Of a DNA stretch of 64,000 bases, positions 43,301 to 51,130 are shown piece after piece (position 1 is the first letter of the stretch; the number at the start of each line of letters is the position of its first letter). Source of the stretch: JAAYZQ01 sp034428935 (GTDB lineage Bacteria; Chloroflexota; Anaerolineae; JAAYZQ01); NCBI GenBank assembly GCA_034428935.1, contig DAOUHB010000204.1:1-64000 (forward strand), read 5' to 3'. The notes under the pieces were generated by a model that saw only the letters and a program-made list of their open reading frames with translations, ran no database searches and was not told the origin of the DNA. A program made the translations under genes and the position numbers.

Positions 43301-43406
43301 GTGGCGGCCGGCACCGTCTTGCTACCCGGACGCAATGGAGAGCCGGGTGTACGAACGGGGTGCCGGCGAATGAATCTCGAGCGACGGCTGGCGGCGGCAA
43401 ACGCAA

Positions 43407-43452
43407 TGGGCCCGGGATCCGGCTGCTGTGTGCAAGCCAGATCCCGGGCCCA
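43407..43452 (-). terminator. Terminator-like hairpin after the 820-residue surface protein gene
   Basis: A perfect 13-bp GC-rich stem (43407-43419 with 43440-43452), extended by an inner 4-bp stem, 22 bases after the stop. The T-run is poor. Confidence 0.6.
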
Positions 43453-43474
43453 ATTGGCTCCCGGGGGAGAGGGG

Positions 43475-45937
43475 CTATTTTATCACGACGGGCAGGAAGA
43501 GATAGTGTCCTGTGGCGGGCCCGAGGGAAACGCTCACCTGGGTCGTGCCGTCAAAGGGCGGTACCTCGACCATGGCCGACTGGATGGCCCCGGCGCTTTC
43601 GGTGAACAGATAGAACATGGTCGGGACGTCGGTTGTGCCTGCCAGGACCAGGCTCATGTCTCCGGTCAGCGGCTGGAAGCTGCTGCTGGCGATATCCGAG
43701 GTCGTGATAGCCCGGGCGTAGCGGCAGGCGTCGTCCATGGTGACATAGATGACGTTGTATGGCGCCAGGTTAGCTGTGATGCCCTGGAGAATGGCGTGCC
43801 AGTTGTCCGCATCTGTCAAGTCGATGAAGGGTCCATGGGTCATGAGGGTCGCGATGGCCATGCTGTTGAGAGCGCGCACGGCGTGTCGCGTGCCGCGGCC
43901 GATGCTGCTCAGGATGTCGTTGCTGGGATACCATTCGTAGCCGCCGTCGTCGCGGATCTCGGTGGAGCAGTTAAAGAACTGGCCGTCGAATTCCGGGCGG
44001 CCGGGAACCTGGATCCAGTCGGCGTAGAACAGGGGCGTGCCGCCAGCGCTGTTGCCCGTCTCATAGTGGCGGAAGGGACCGTTCTGGATCCAGGGCGAAC
44101 CGTAGGGCGTGCCCGGCTCCATCATGGTTGCCACAAACTCCACGCCCCAGTCCCGCAGCCCCTGGAAGGCATTGGTGCCGAACTCGTACGCGTGGGGCAC
44201 CACGTAGCTGGAGATGGGGATGTTCCGCAAGGTGTGCCAGGCCGTGGCGTCCGCAAAGTTGGCCTCCATCACCCCGTCGGGCCAGTCCTGCTGCTGGGCG
44301 TCGTCGTAGTAGAAAAACGTGTCTCCGTGGACAGCGTGCACCGAGGCCGTAGCCTGCCCGGCATGGACCAGGTCCGAGAGCCTGGCCGCGTCCTGGGGGC
44401 CAAGGTCGCCGTAGAACAGGCCAACCCAGGGCTTGTAGCCAAACTCGTTGGCCACTTCGATCCACCCGAAGGGCCCGGGCACGTCATCCACGCGCATGGT
44501 CAGAAAGGGCGGCATGCCCTGCATGGCAAAGGGCTTGCGCGCCGCCCAGACCACGCTGCGCCATACCAGGTCATCCAGGGGGCGCATGGGGCCCTTGACC
44601 AGGTGCGACATCCAGTCGTAAGAGCCCCACTGCACGGCCCGGCCCTGGCCATAGGTCGTGGATAGCAGGAAGGGCTCGTTGCCCGACCTGGCCAGGACGG
44701 TGACGTCCGCGGGCAGGGGGCCAAGTCCTGCCATGGTCATGCTGCCCGTCCCGATCCACTCGCCCGCCCAGTGGCCCTCGGTGATGTAGGGCATGGGCGA
44801 AACGGTTGTGCCCACCTCGGTCAGGCGAACGGACGACCAGCCGAAAAGGGTCAGGGTCTGGGTAATGGTCGGGTAGCTGACCTGCTGGGCGGCGCGGTCG
44901 AATCGTGGGTCGCCGAGGGGCAGAATTTCAGGATTGGCCATGAGGGCGGCGTCTTGGGCATACAGGTCCAGCAGGGGATAGGTGGTGGTGAGGGTTGCCG
45001 TGAACAGGTCGGCATCCTGGGCATAGATCTCGAAGGTGCCATCGGCGATGGACACAGTGCCAAGGGCATAGTCCGTGAACCTGTCCTCGCCGCCGCTGCC
45101 GCTCTCGGCATCCACGTAGAACTCTTTGGGGTTGGCGGCGTCGTAGCCATAGTAGTATCGCATGCTGGGGCGGCGGTTGTCGGTGTACAGGCTGGCACTC
45201 ACGTCATAGGTGCCGTTGGGGATGTCGCTGGCATAGCAGCGCATAGCCGGCAGACCGTGGTCCTCCTCATCGGCATCGGCAAAGACGGCCTTCAGTCCCC
45301 GCGGCGGATAGGCGTATTCCACCCACAGGCCGTCGGTGGGGTCCAGGGCCTCTGCGTCGAGGGTCGTCGTGAGGACCGGAGTCTGGCGCTGATCGTCGGT
45401 GCAGTCGATTACGATCCCGGGCTCGCCTTCGGGATTGACAAAGGTCACGCCCCATTCGATGGCCGGCTGCTTGTAGGCAAAGCCCCAGATGTCCTGCACG
45501 AACGGATAGCGCGGGCTCTTGCCATCGGGCGAGAGATCGTTGTCCAGATTGACCAAGCCTGTCCCACCGTTGATCGCCGCGCTGATGTAGCCCTGTTCTA
45601 CGAGGTCGAGGGCGGTGCCGGCCGGGTCCAACAGGCGATGGCCGACGAGGATGAGGGCATGCGACCCGATCTCGGGCCCAACAGGCGTGGATCGCACGTT
45701 GTGCAGGCTGTAGGGCATGCCAAAATGGTCGAGATAGGGTTGGACCAGGCGTTGAAAGTCCGAGAAGTGGGGGCTGTCGTCGTTCACCAGCACGATGATG
45801 CCCGCTGATCGGGCGCTGCCCTGGGCGCTTGCGGCGATGGGTAGCACGCCATCGGTCAGCCCCAGAGACAACAGCGCAAGGAAAAGGGCCACGCCTTTCC
45901 ACGCGGCCCTCCGGCGCCGGGGGAGGTTTGAGTACAT
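43475..45937 (-). CDS. Large secreted protein with polysaccharide-deacetylase-like region
   Basis: An 820-residue exported protein. The ATG at 45937 is preferred because AAAGGAG precedes it. A long signal peptide contains a twin set of arginines (NLPRRRRAAWKG) and ends near ASAQG. The middle (~residues 475-560) reads TMRVDDVPGPFGW, then a helix-strand alternation with GYKPWVGLFYGD and SVHAVHGDTFFY; this resembles the start of a polysaccharide-deacetylase / glycoside-hydrolase-type barrel, though a full metal-binding triad is not certain. The first ~450 residues include a glutamine-amidotransferase-like opening (IIVLVNDDSPHFSDFQRLVQ). The C-terminus YLFLPVVIK resembles the YLP-type tail seen on its neighbour. 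Probably cell-surface carbohydrate-related. Confidence 0.7.
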   Translation of the reverse strand: MYSNLPRRRRAAWKGVALFLALLSLGLTDGVLPIAASAQGSARSAGIIVLVNDDSPHFSDFQRLVQPYLDHFGMPYSLHNVRSTPVGPEIGSHALILVGHRLLDPAGTALDLVEQGYISAAINGGTGLVNLDNDLSPDGKSPRYPFVQDIWGFAYKQPAIEWGVTFVNPEGEPGIVIDCTDDQRQTPVLTTTLDAEALDPTDGLWVEYAYPPRGLKAVFADADEEDHGLPAMRCYASDIPNGTYDVSASLYTDNRRPSMRYYYGYDAANPKEFYVDAESGSGGEDRFTDYALGTVSIADGTFEIYAQDADLFTATLTTTYPLLDLYAQDAALMANPEILPLGDPRFDRAAQQVSYPTITQTLTLFGWSSVRLTEVGTTVSPMPYITEGHWAGEWIGTGSMTMAGLGPLPADVTVLARSGNEPFLLSTTYGQGRAVQWGSYDWMSHLVKGPMRPLDDLVWRSVVWAARKPFAMQGMPPFLTMRVDDVPGPFGWIEVANEFGYKPWVGLFYGDLGPQDAARLSDLVHAGQATASVHAVHGDTFFYYDDAQQQDWPDGVMEANFADATAWHTLRNIPISSYVVPHAYEFGTNAFQGLRDWGVEFVATMMEPGTPYGSPWIQNGPFRHYETGNSAGGTPLFYADWIQVPGRPEFDGQFFNCSTEIRDDGGYEWYPSNDILSSIGRGTRHAVRALNSMAIATLMTHGPFIDLTDADNWHAILQGITANLAPYNVIYVTMDDACRYARAITTSDIASSSFQPLTGDMSLVLAGTTDVPTMFYLFTESAGAIQSAMVEVPPFDGTTQVSVSLGPATGHYLFLPVVIK

Positions 45938-46074
45938 CGGGTGACTCCTTTCGGGTCTGGTACGGTGTTTGCAAACGTGCACCAGGACTGTCGGCACGTC
46001 TGCGTCACAGCATAGGGGAGAAGGGTTAACCCCCGGTAAACGTTCTGTAAAAACTCGATTAAGAAGCGGGAAGC

Positions 46075-46109
46075 GCCAGGTGCGCTGCCCTGACGGCAGC
46101 GCACCTGGC
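46075..46109 (-). terminator. Terminator of the DUF11 surface protein gene
   Basis: A perfect 15-bp stem (46075-46089 with 46095-46109) with a 5-base loop, 14 bases after the stop codon. The T-run is interrupted. Confidence 0.75.
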
Positions 46110-46123
46110 CTGTTTGGCATTTC

Positions 46124-48871
46124 TTACGGCATCGTGTTCCGGAAAATCATGGGCAGATAGAGCCTGAAAAACTCTCCGGACAGCGGGAGGTTGAACACGT
46201 TGTTTGCCAGGTTGTGCTCGATGTCAACCGGGCTCAGACCCTCGATCTCGACCTGGTTCACGAGCAGTGTGCCGGTCGGCAGTTCAGCCGGCAGATCGAC
46301 GACGACCTGGAACTGCTGGCTGGTGAGGGCCGGTAGGGCAGGGAACTGCCATACCAGTTGCTGGCCTGTGACCGTCGGATCCGTCGGCGTCGTGCTGCTG
46401 ACGTAGGTCACGCCCGGGGGCAGGGTGTCGATGACGCGAACGTTAAAGTTGGGATCCGATCCCCAGGGCCAGACGTTCCGGTTTCCGAACTCGATGGTGA
46501 AGGTGAGGCGTTCGCCCGGTCCTACGGTTCCTCCGCTCAGTCGCTTGGTGGCATAGAGATCCGGTCCTGTGAAGGCTATGCCGGTGGCCTGATTGTCGCC
46601 AGGGCTGACGTCACCGGCGACGGGCGCCGAGACAGTGTTCTCAAAGACAAGGCCCTGGTCGCCCGCGATTGCAGGGTCGACGGCCACCCTATAGTTGAGC
46701 TGTGAGCTCCACGCCTGCTGCAGCTCGGCGATCTCCCACACCAGCTCGTTGGTTGTGGCGTTATAGTTTAAGGTAATGTCCTCCCAGAAGTAGTGCCACC
46801 AGTCGTTGGCAAAGCTGGTCTGCTCCGGGAGTACGTCGGTAAAGACCAGATTCTCCAGGATCGTGGTGCCCAGGTTGCGGAACGAGACCTGGCATTGGAT
46901 GACGTCCGTGTCGTCCCACCAGCAGTCCTTCTCGACTTGCAGGTTCGGGCCCGTGTCCTCGACGATCTGGCTGTGGCAGGAGCGATCGTTTGTCGGTCGC
47001 GAGTCGCCGCCGGGGATGCTCACCTCGGCGCAGTTGAACACCGGGCCACCAGGCGTTGCGGTAATGTCGACCACAATCCGCACTTCGATCTGTATCGACT
47101 CGCCTGGCAGCAAGGTGCCAAGATCCCAGACGACCTCAGAGGCGCTGATGTTATCGGGTGTCAAGGGCTGGCGAGAGGGGAGCACGACCAGCCAGGAGCT
47201 GTCAAAGGTGGTACCCACGGGGATGATGTCGGTGAGGGTTACGTCCGAGGGTACGTTGCCCAGGTTGTTCACGTAGAGGAAGTAGCTCACCTCCCCGCCG
47301 GGGACAAAGGTGCCCCAGTTCAGGGTCTTGTTCACACTGATGTCGGCGCGATCCTGGCCGACCCTGGACCAGAGGTAGCTATCGTCGTTGTTGCTCGGAT
47401 CCGAGTCCTGGGCGGTCGAGATCTCGACCGAGTTGACGAGCTGTGTGTCGGGTGCCAGGGCGGCATCCAGGGCGAGGCGCACGGTGATGCGGTCCCGCCA
47501 CATCCCCGGGATGCTCTCCACATTCAGAACGAGTGGATCCGGCGGGCCAGCCTGTTCTTCCCACAGGTTATAGAGGCCCTCGGACCACCACTCGACCACG
47601 GTCGTGTTGGCCGGGAGGGTCATGGTCATGACGACATTGCCACTGGCCACTGGTCCGTTGTTGCCATAGTCGATGTACCACAACATGGTCCCGCCCGCGA
47701 CGGGGTCGACGGGGTTGGGGTTTGTGCCGACAAAGAGGTCAGGCTGACCGCTGGCCACGGTGACGTTGGCCGTGGCGGTGTTGTTGTCGGGGATCGGGTC
47801 GAGGGCGACCGAGATTTCGGCCTGGTTGGTGAGGACGTCGCCGAGCGCGGCCGTGCTGTCGAGGACCATGTAAAAGATGTTCGATTCTCCGGGGTCCAAC
47901 GCCGGCGGGTTCCATGTCACCGTATTGCCCATCTGGTTGGCTGTCAGCCCACTGCTGTCCTCTACGTAGGTGGTGCCTGCGGGCAGGGTGTCGGCCAGGG
48001 TGATGTTGTTGGCCACCTGGGCGCCGTCGTTGCGATAGCGCAGGGCATAGACCACCGGCCCACCGGGCATCGACAGCCCGCTGCCGGGCGCCCACTTTTC
48101 CATGCGCAGATCTGGCACCGGATCGATAAAGACGTTGATGACCCGGTCGAGATCGGGCTCGATGTAGGCGGCAGCTATGTTCTGGCCGGGCGTGAGGTCA
48201 TCGCCGTCAGCGCCAAAGTCGCACAGGTGCGTGCCTCCGTTGGGGTTGATCATAAAGTCCAGTTGAACGCCCGTTGCCCAGTTCACGCAGTAGGCGCCGA
48301 CGGAGCCGCTGAGCCAACTGGCATTGACCGTAATTTCGAGGGTATCGGCCGCGACGTCCAGGTCACCGGTGATGGCGCCGATCTGGGTCTCGGCCATGAG
48401 GCCTTCGTCCGAGCTGGCATAGACCCAGTCGCCGGGCACGATGTCGGGCGGGACGGGCTGCCAGGAACCGCCCAGTTGGCTGGAAAAGCCGTTGGGTTGG
48501 GTGGGCTGCCAGTGGGTCAGTTGTTGGGTTTCCAGCTCGATGCTCGCCTTCATATTTCCCATATCGTCGGTGACGGTAAGCCAGATGGTGTGGTCCAGGG
48601 GATAAAGGCCCTCAACCCAGTCGTGGCGATAGTTGACGTTCAGAACAAGTTGGGTAGCCTGGGCGGGCTGGGCTTCCACATCCGACGCATAGTAGGGTAT
48701 CGGCTCCTGGGCGACGGCTTTTATCGGCGGTGGCTCGTCTGGCAGAGCGTGGGGGCGTGGTCCGTCATTGGCCAAAACTAACCCCGTACCTCCGAGGAGC
48801 AGGATGACCAACGTCAGAGCGGCTACGACGCTGGCCTGGGGGAGCCATCTTGTTGATGGTTCGCGCAACAT
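46124..48871 (-). CDS. Secreted DUF11-repeat surface protein with YLP-type C-terminus
   Basis: A 915-residue exported protein. The signal peptide (to about residue 35, ending LVLANDG) is preceded by an AAAGGAG site. From ~residue 255 on, at least five DUF11-type units repeat the pattern P-G-x-V-x-Y, N-G/D, V-x-L-x-D-x-L-P-x-G-T, LxPGES, N-x-A-x-V (for example TLADTLPAGTTYVEDSSGL, TDIIPVGTTFDSSW, IDTLPPGVTYVSSTTP). Such beta-sandwich repeats build stalks or surface layers. The end, FFRLYLPMIFRNTMP, shares a YLP motif with the neighbour at 43475-45937. There is no catalytic domain. A 355-base leader with palindromes precedes the gene. Confidence 0.8.
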   Translation of the reverse strand: MLREPSTRWLPQASVVAALTLVILLLGGTGLVLANDGPRPHALPDEPPPIKAVAQEPIPYYASDVEAQPAQATQLVLNVNYRHDWVEGLYPLDHTIWLTVTDDMGNMKASIELETQQLTHWQPTQPNGFSSQLGGSWQPVPPDIVPGDWVYASSDEGLMAETQIGAITGDLDVAADTLEITVNASWLSGSVGAYCVNWATGVQLDFMINPNGGTHLCDFGADGDDLTPGQNIAAAYIEPDLDRVINVFIDPVPDLRMEKWAPGSGLSMPGGPVVYALRYRNDGAQVANNITLADTLPAGTTYVEDSSGLTANQMGNTVTWNPPALDPGESNIFYMVLDSTAALGDVLTNQAEISVALDPIPDNNTATANVTVASGQPDLFVGTNPNPVDPVAGGTMLWYIDYGNNGPVASGNVVMTMTLPANTTVVEWWSEGLYNLWEEQAGPPDPLVLNVESIPGMWRDRITVRLALDAALAPDTQLVNSVEISTAQDSDPSNNDDSYLWSRVGQDRADISVNKTLNWGTFVPGGEVSYFLYVNNLGNVPSDVTLTDIIPVGTTFDSSWLVVLPSRQPLTPDNISASEVVWDLGTLLPGESIQIEVRIVVDITATPGGPVFNCAEVSIPGGDSRPTNDRSCHSQIVEDTGPNLQVEKDCWWDDTDVIQCQVSFRNLGTTILENLVFTDVLPEQTSFANDWWHYFWEDITLNYNATTNELVWEIAELQQAWSSQLNYRVAVDPAIAGDQGLVFENTVSAPVAGDVSPGDNQATGIAFTGPDLYATKRLSGGTVGPGERLTFTIEFGNRNVWPWGSDPNFNVRVIDTLPPGVTYVSSTTPTDPTVTGQQLVWQFPALPALTSQQFQVVVDLPAELPTGTLLVNQVEIEGLSPVDIEHNLANNVFNLPLSGEFFRLYLPMIFRNTMP

Positions 48872-49180
48872 GGTTTGTCTCCTTTCGCTGCTGTACTCGA
48901 GTGATCAGGGTGTATTCGGTCGGTGTCCGGCTGATAGCGACTGACAGCACCTCCTTTCTTTTGCCAACCTGCCCGGCTATCCGGGCCAAATCGTGAAGGC
49001 AGGAAACTGCATCCGTCAGGGCGAAACGTGGCGCTGCCCAACTGGACAGCGGACAGTGCCCGCGATGCCCACGGACTTGTCTGCAGGCACAATGCGGCTA
49101 TAGGGACTACAAAGAACGGCAATTGCGCTTGGTGTGCGGTACTCGGCGCTGACAGAGTGTCAATCAATACCGCAAGCAGA

Positions 49181-49230
49181 TTGGCAGTGTTACGGGTTTG
49201 GGGAGTACGTCCTCCGTACTGCACTGCCAA
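49181..49230. promoter_or_regulatory. Nested palindromes at the DUF11 gene start site
   Basis: Outer arms TTGGCAGTG (49181-49189) and CACTGCCAA (49222-49230) enclose a second perfect repeat AGTACG (49204-49209) / CGTACT (49215-49220). The set begins right after the -10 on the minus strand. It could be an operator or a 5' RNA hairpin. Confidence 0.65.
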
Positions 49231-49232
49231 CG

Positions 49233-49261
49233 ATTATAAGGGAAGAAGGATGCTTTGTCAA
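49233..49261 (-). promoter_or_regulatory. Full-consensus promoter of the DUF11 surface protein gene
   Basis: Minus-strand TTGACA (49256-49261), 17 bp, TATAAT (49233-49238). The predicted start is ~355 bases ahead of the coding region. Confidence 0.85.
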
Positions 49262-49299
49262 GTATCCGATTGAGAACCGTCTTCACAACTACTGCCCAA

Positions 49300-49335
49300 A
49301 ATCTCCACAGAATCTCCATAAGTTTGTGGTATCCT
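49300..49335 (+). promoter_or_regulatory. Candidate OmpR/PhoB-type direct repeat with -10 for the Met-rich gene
   Basis: AATCTCCA occurs twice with an 11-base period (49300-49307 and 49311-49318), the phasing of OmpR/PhoB-family boxes. It covers the place where a -35 should be, 17 bp before a -10-like TATCCT (49330-49335). No good -35 exists, as in activator-dependent promoters. Confidence 0.5.
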
Positions 49336-49386
49336 GGTGGCACAGTGGACGACGAGATGTACTGGTAAAAATTTCTGGAGGGAACC

Positions 49387-50145
49387 ATGAAAAAACTTTG
49401 GACCATTGTTGGCCTTGTAGCGTTGGTGGTGCTCCTGGGGTCGACGGCGCTGGGAACCATCGCCCTTGCCCAGGACGGGGAAGACGGCACCGTCTGGCCT
49501 TTTGACTTCCGGCAGCGGGTGCACGACGCCATTGCTGCGGCGCTGGGCATCAGTGCCGACGAGTTCGACGCCGCCGCGGACGCGGCCCGCCAGCAGGTGC
49601 TGGACGAAGCGGTCAGCGAAGGTGTGCTGACCGAAGAGCAGGCCGAGCGCATGAGCGAGCGGCAGGCCCAGGGCGTGGGCCCAGGCGGCATGAGTGCCTT
49701 CGGACGTGGCAGGGGTATGATGGGCCGCCAGGGTGGATTTGGCGGCATGATGGCCGGGACGCAGAGCTCGCTGCTCAGCGTCGCAGCCGAAGAGTTGGGC
49801 ATGACCCTGGATGAGCTGACAGCCGAGCTGCAAGACGGCAAGACCATTGCCGACGTGGCGGCGGAAAAGGGCGTGGAGCCGCAGGCCATCGCCGATGCCT
49901 TTCTGGCTCAGCGGGCCGAGTGGCTGGCCGGGGCGGTGGCCGATGGGCGCATCACCCAGCAGCAGGCCGACTGGATGCTGGAGAACATGCAGGAGCAGGT
50001 GCTGGAGCATCTCGACAGCCCCTTCGCCGGCACCGCCGGGCCTGGCGGCTGCTGGGGCGACCGCCAGGGCGGTTCCTGGCGACGTGGCGGGGGTATGATG
50101 GGCCCGGGCGGCTTCCAGGGATTCCCCGGCACGGACGAGTCCTAG
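49387..50145 (+). CDS. Secreted Met/Gly-rich two-repeat protein
   Basis: A 252-residue exported protein with signal peptide ending near IALAQD (residue ~29) and GGAGGG upstream. Two helical units are related: residues ~45-95 (AAALGISADEFDAAAD, then AVSEGVLTEEQAERM) and ~130-205 (AEELGMTLDELTAEL, then AVADGRITQQQADWM). They are separated and followed by Gly-rich stretches with paired methionines (GMM at 110-112 and 236-238; GMM-like at 120-122). The helical units resemble DUF2680-like stress proteins. Met pairs in a secreted protein hint at soft-metal binding, which is inference. It has its own terminator and precedes a two-component operon whose sensor also has a Met cluster. Confidence 0.7.
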   Translation: MKKLWTIVGLVALVVLLGSTALGTIALAQDGEDGTVWPFDFRQRVHDAIAAALGISADEFDAAADAARQQVLDEAVSEGVLTEEQAERMSERQAQGVGPGGMSAFGRGRGMMGRQGGFGGMMAGTQSSLLSVAAEELGMTLDELTAELQDGKTIADVAAEKGVEPQAIADAFLAQRAEWLAGAVADGRITQQQADWMLENMQEQVLEHLDSPFAGTAGPGGCWGDRQGGSWRRGGGMMGPGGFQGFPGTDES

Positions 50146-50225
50146 CCCGTCGAAGGGCATGGCCCCTGGAACAGGGGCAAGCTGGGGCCGGCTGGTTCTC
50201 AGCAGCAACGGATAGAGAAGAATTT

Positions 50226-50264
50226 CGGGGCACGGTCGATCCACGCGACCGTGCCTCGTTCTTT
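50226..50264 (+). terminator. Intrinsic terminator of the Met-rich protein gene
   Basis: A 13-bp stem (50226-50238 with 50246-50258, one G-U pair), 7-base loop, followed by TTCTTTGT. It separates the gene from the downstream two-component operon. Confidence 0.85.
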
Positions 50265-50333
50265 GTGATCGGCGGCGGGCCCATGAGACCTGCGATCCCG
50301 ATGCAATCGCCTCGCATTTGGTGCCCTCGGCTA

Positions 50334-50363
50334 CTGGCACCGTTGGACAATTTGGGGTATAAT
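50334..50363 (+). promoter_or_regulatory. Promoter of the two-component operon
   Basis: CTGGCA (50334-50339), 18 bp, perfect TATAAT (50358-50363), 65 bases before the TTG start of the response regulator. Confidence 0.55.
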
Positions 50364-50428
50364 AGGCCGCGTGTTGCACGGCGCCGGGGGCGATCCAATC
50401 CCTGTGCCGCTAGAAAGCAGGAAAACCG

Positions 50429-51130
50429 TTGGTCCAGAGAATCCTGGTGGTGGATGACGACAAGCAGATCGTTCGCCTGTTGCGCACGTACCTGGAACAA
50501 AGTGGCTACCAGGCATTTGTGGCCTATGATGGTGAATCTGCGCTCCACATCATCCGCCGGGAACGGCCCGACCTGGTCCTCCTGGATCTCATGCTGCCCA
50601 ACCGCGATGGCTGGGAGGTGACGCGCGTTGTGCGCGGAGACGACTCCTTGCAGGGCCTGCCCCTCATCATGCTCACTGCCCGTGCCGACGATCAGGATAA
50701 AATCGTGGGCCTCGAGCTGGGCGCCGACGACTATGTAACCAAGCCTTTTAACCCACGAGAAGTGGTGGCTCGCGTCCGTGCCGTGCTGCGCCGGGCGCAG
50801 GGCGAACCACAGCCGCCCAGGATGCTCCAGGTCGGACCATTGTCCATGGACCTCGATCAGCACCAGGTCCAGGTGCAGGGCCGGCCCGTGCATCTGACGC
50901 GCACGGAATTCAAGCTCCTCCAGGTCCTGGCCGAGAATCCGGGCCGCACCTTTACCCGGCTGGAGCTCATCGAAAAGGCCCTGGGCTACGGCTACGAGGG
51001 ATTGGAGCGCTCGGTCGACAGCCACGTCAAGAACCTGCGGCGCAAGCTGGACGACGCCAACTCCGGGAACGCCCTCATAGAAACGGTCTTTGGTGTTGGG
51101 TACCGGCTGCCCGCGGAGGAAGAGGCGTGA
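50429..51130 (+). CDS. OmpR/PhoB-family response regulator
   Basis: A 233-residue regulator. The receiver domain has the acidic pair Asp9-Asp10 (LVVDDDKQI), phospho-acceptor Asp53 in LVLLDLMLP, Thr/Ala in MLTARAD, and Lys in YVTKPF. The winged-helix DNA-binding domain is the C-terminal half (LTRTEFKLLQVLAENPGRTFTR, then RSVDSHVKNLRRKLD and GVGYRLP). The start is TTG; no ATG or GTG fits the domain boundary. It overlaps the kinase start (GTGA), so the pair is coupled. A likely target is the direct repeat upstream of the Met-rich gene at 49387. Confidence 0.93.
   Translation: MVQRILVVDDDKQIVRLLRTYLEQSGYQAFVAYDGESALHIIRRERPDLVLLDLMLPNRDGWEVTRVVRGDDSLQGLPLIMLTARADDQDKIVGLELGADDYVTKPFNPREVVARVRAVLRRAQGEPQPPRMLQVGPLSMDLDQHQVQVQGRPVHLTRTEFKLLQVLAENPGRTFTRLELIEKALGYGYEGLERSVDSHVKNLRRKLDDANSGNALIETVFGVGYRLPAEEEA

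Larger units (their letters stand above)
48872..49386. other. Divergent intergenic region between DUF11 gene and Met-rich protein gene
   Basis: 515 bp with no gene I can support. It holds the minus-strand promoter (49233-49261), nested palindromes over its start site (49181-49230), a short palindrome TGACA-GAG-TGTCA (49150-49162), a GC hairpin (CCCGG..CCGGG near 48980-48995) and a direct repeat (49300-49318) facing the plus-strand gene. It is an unusually dense control region. Confidence 0.7.

Noticed and set aside
46793..48781. 662-codon open frame on the plus strand opposite the DUF11 gene
   Set aside because: The minus strand encodes signal peptide, DUF11 repeats, promoter and terminator in register; the plus-strand frame has none.
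48960..49020. GC hairpin and GGCAGG-like bases in the DUF11 leader as a possible cyclic-di-GMP riboswitch
   Set aside because: The conserved GCAAACC, GACGCAAAG and GGUUACCG-type elements of that class are not present in order.
50341..50363. TTGGAC at 50343 as the -35 of the two-component operon
   Set aside because: Only nine bases separate it from the -10; the CTGGCA at 50334-50339 has workable spacing.
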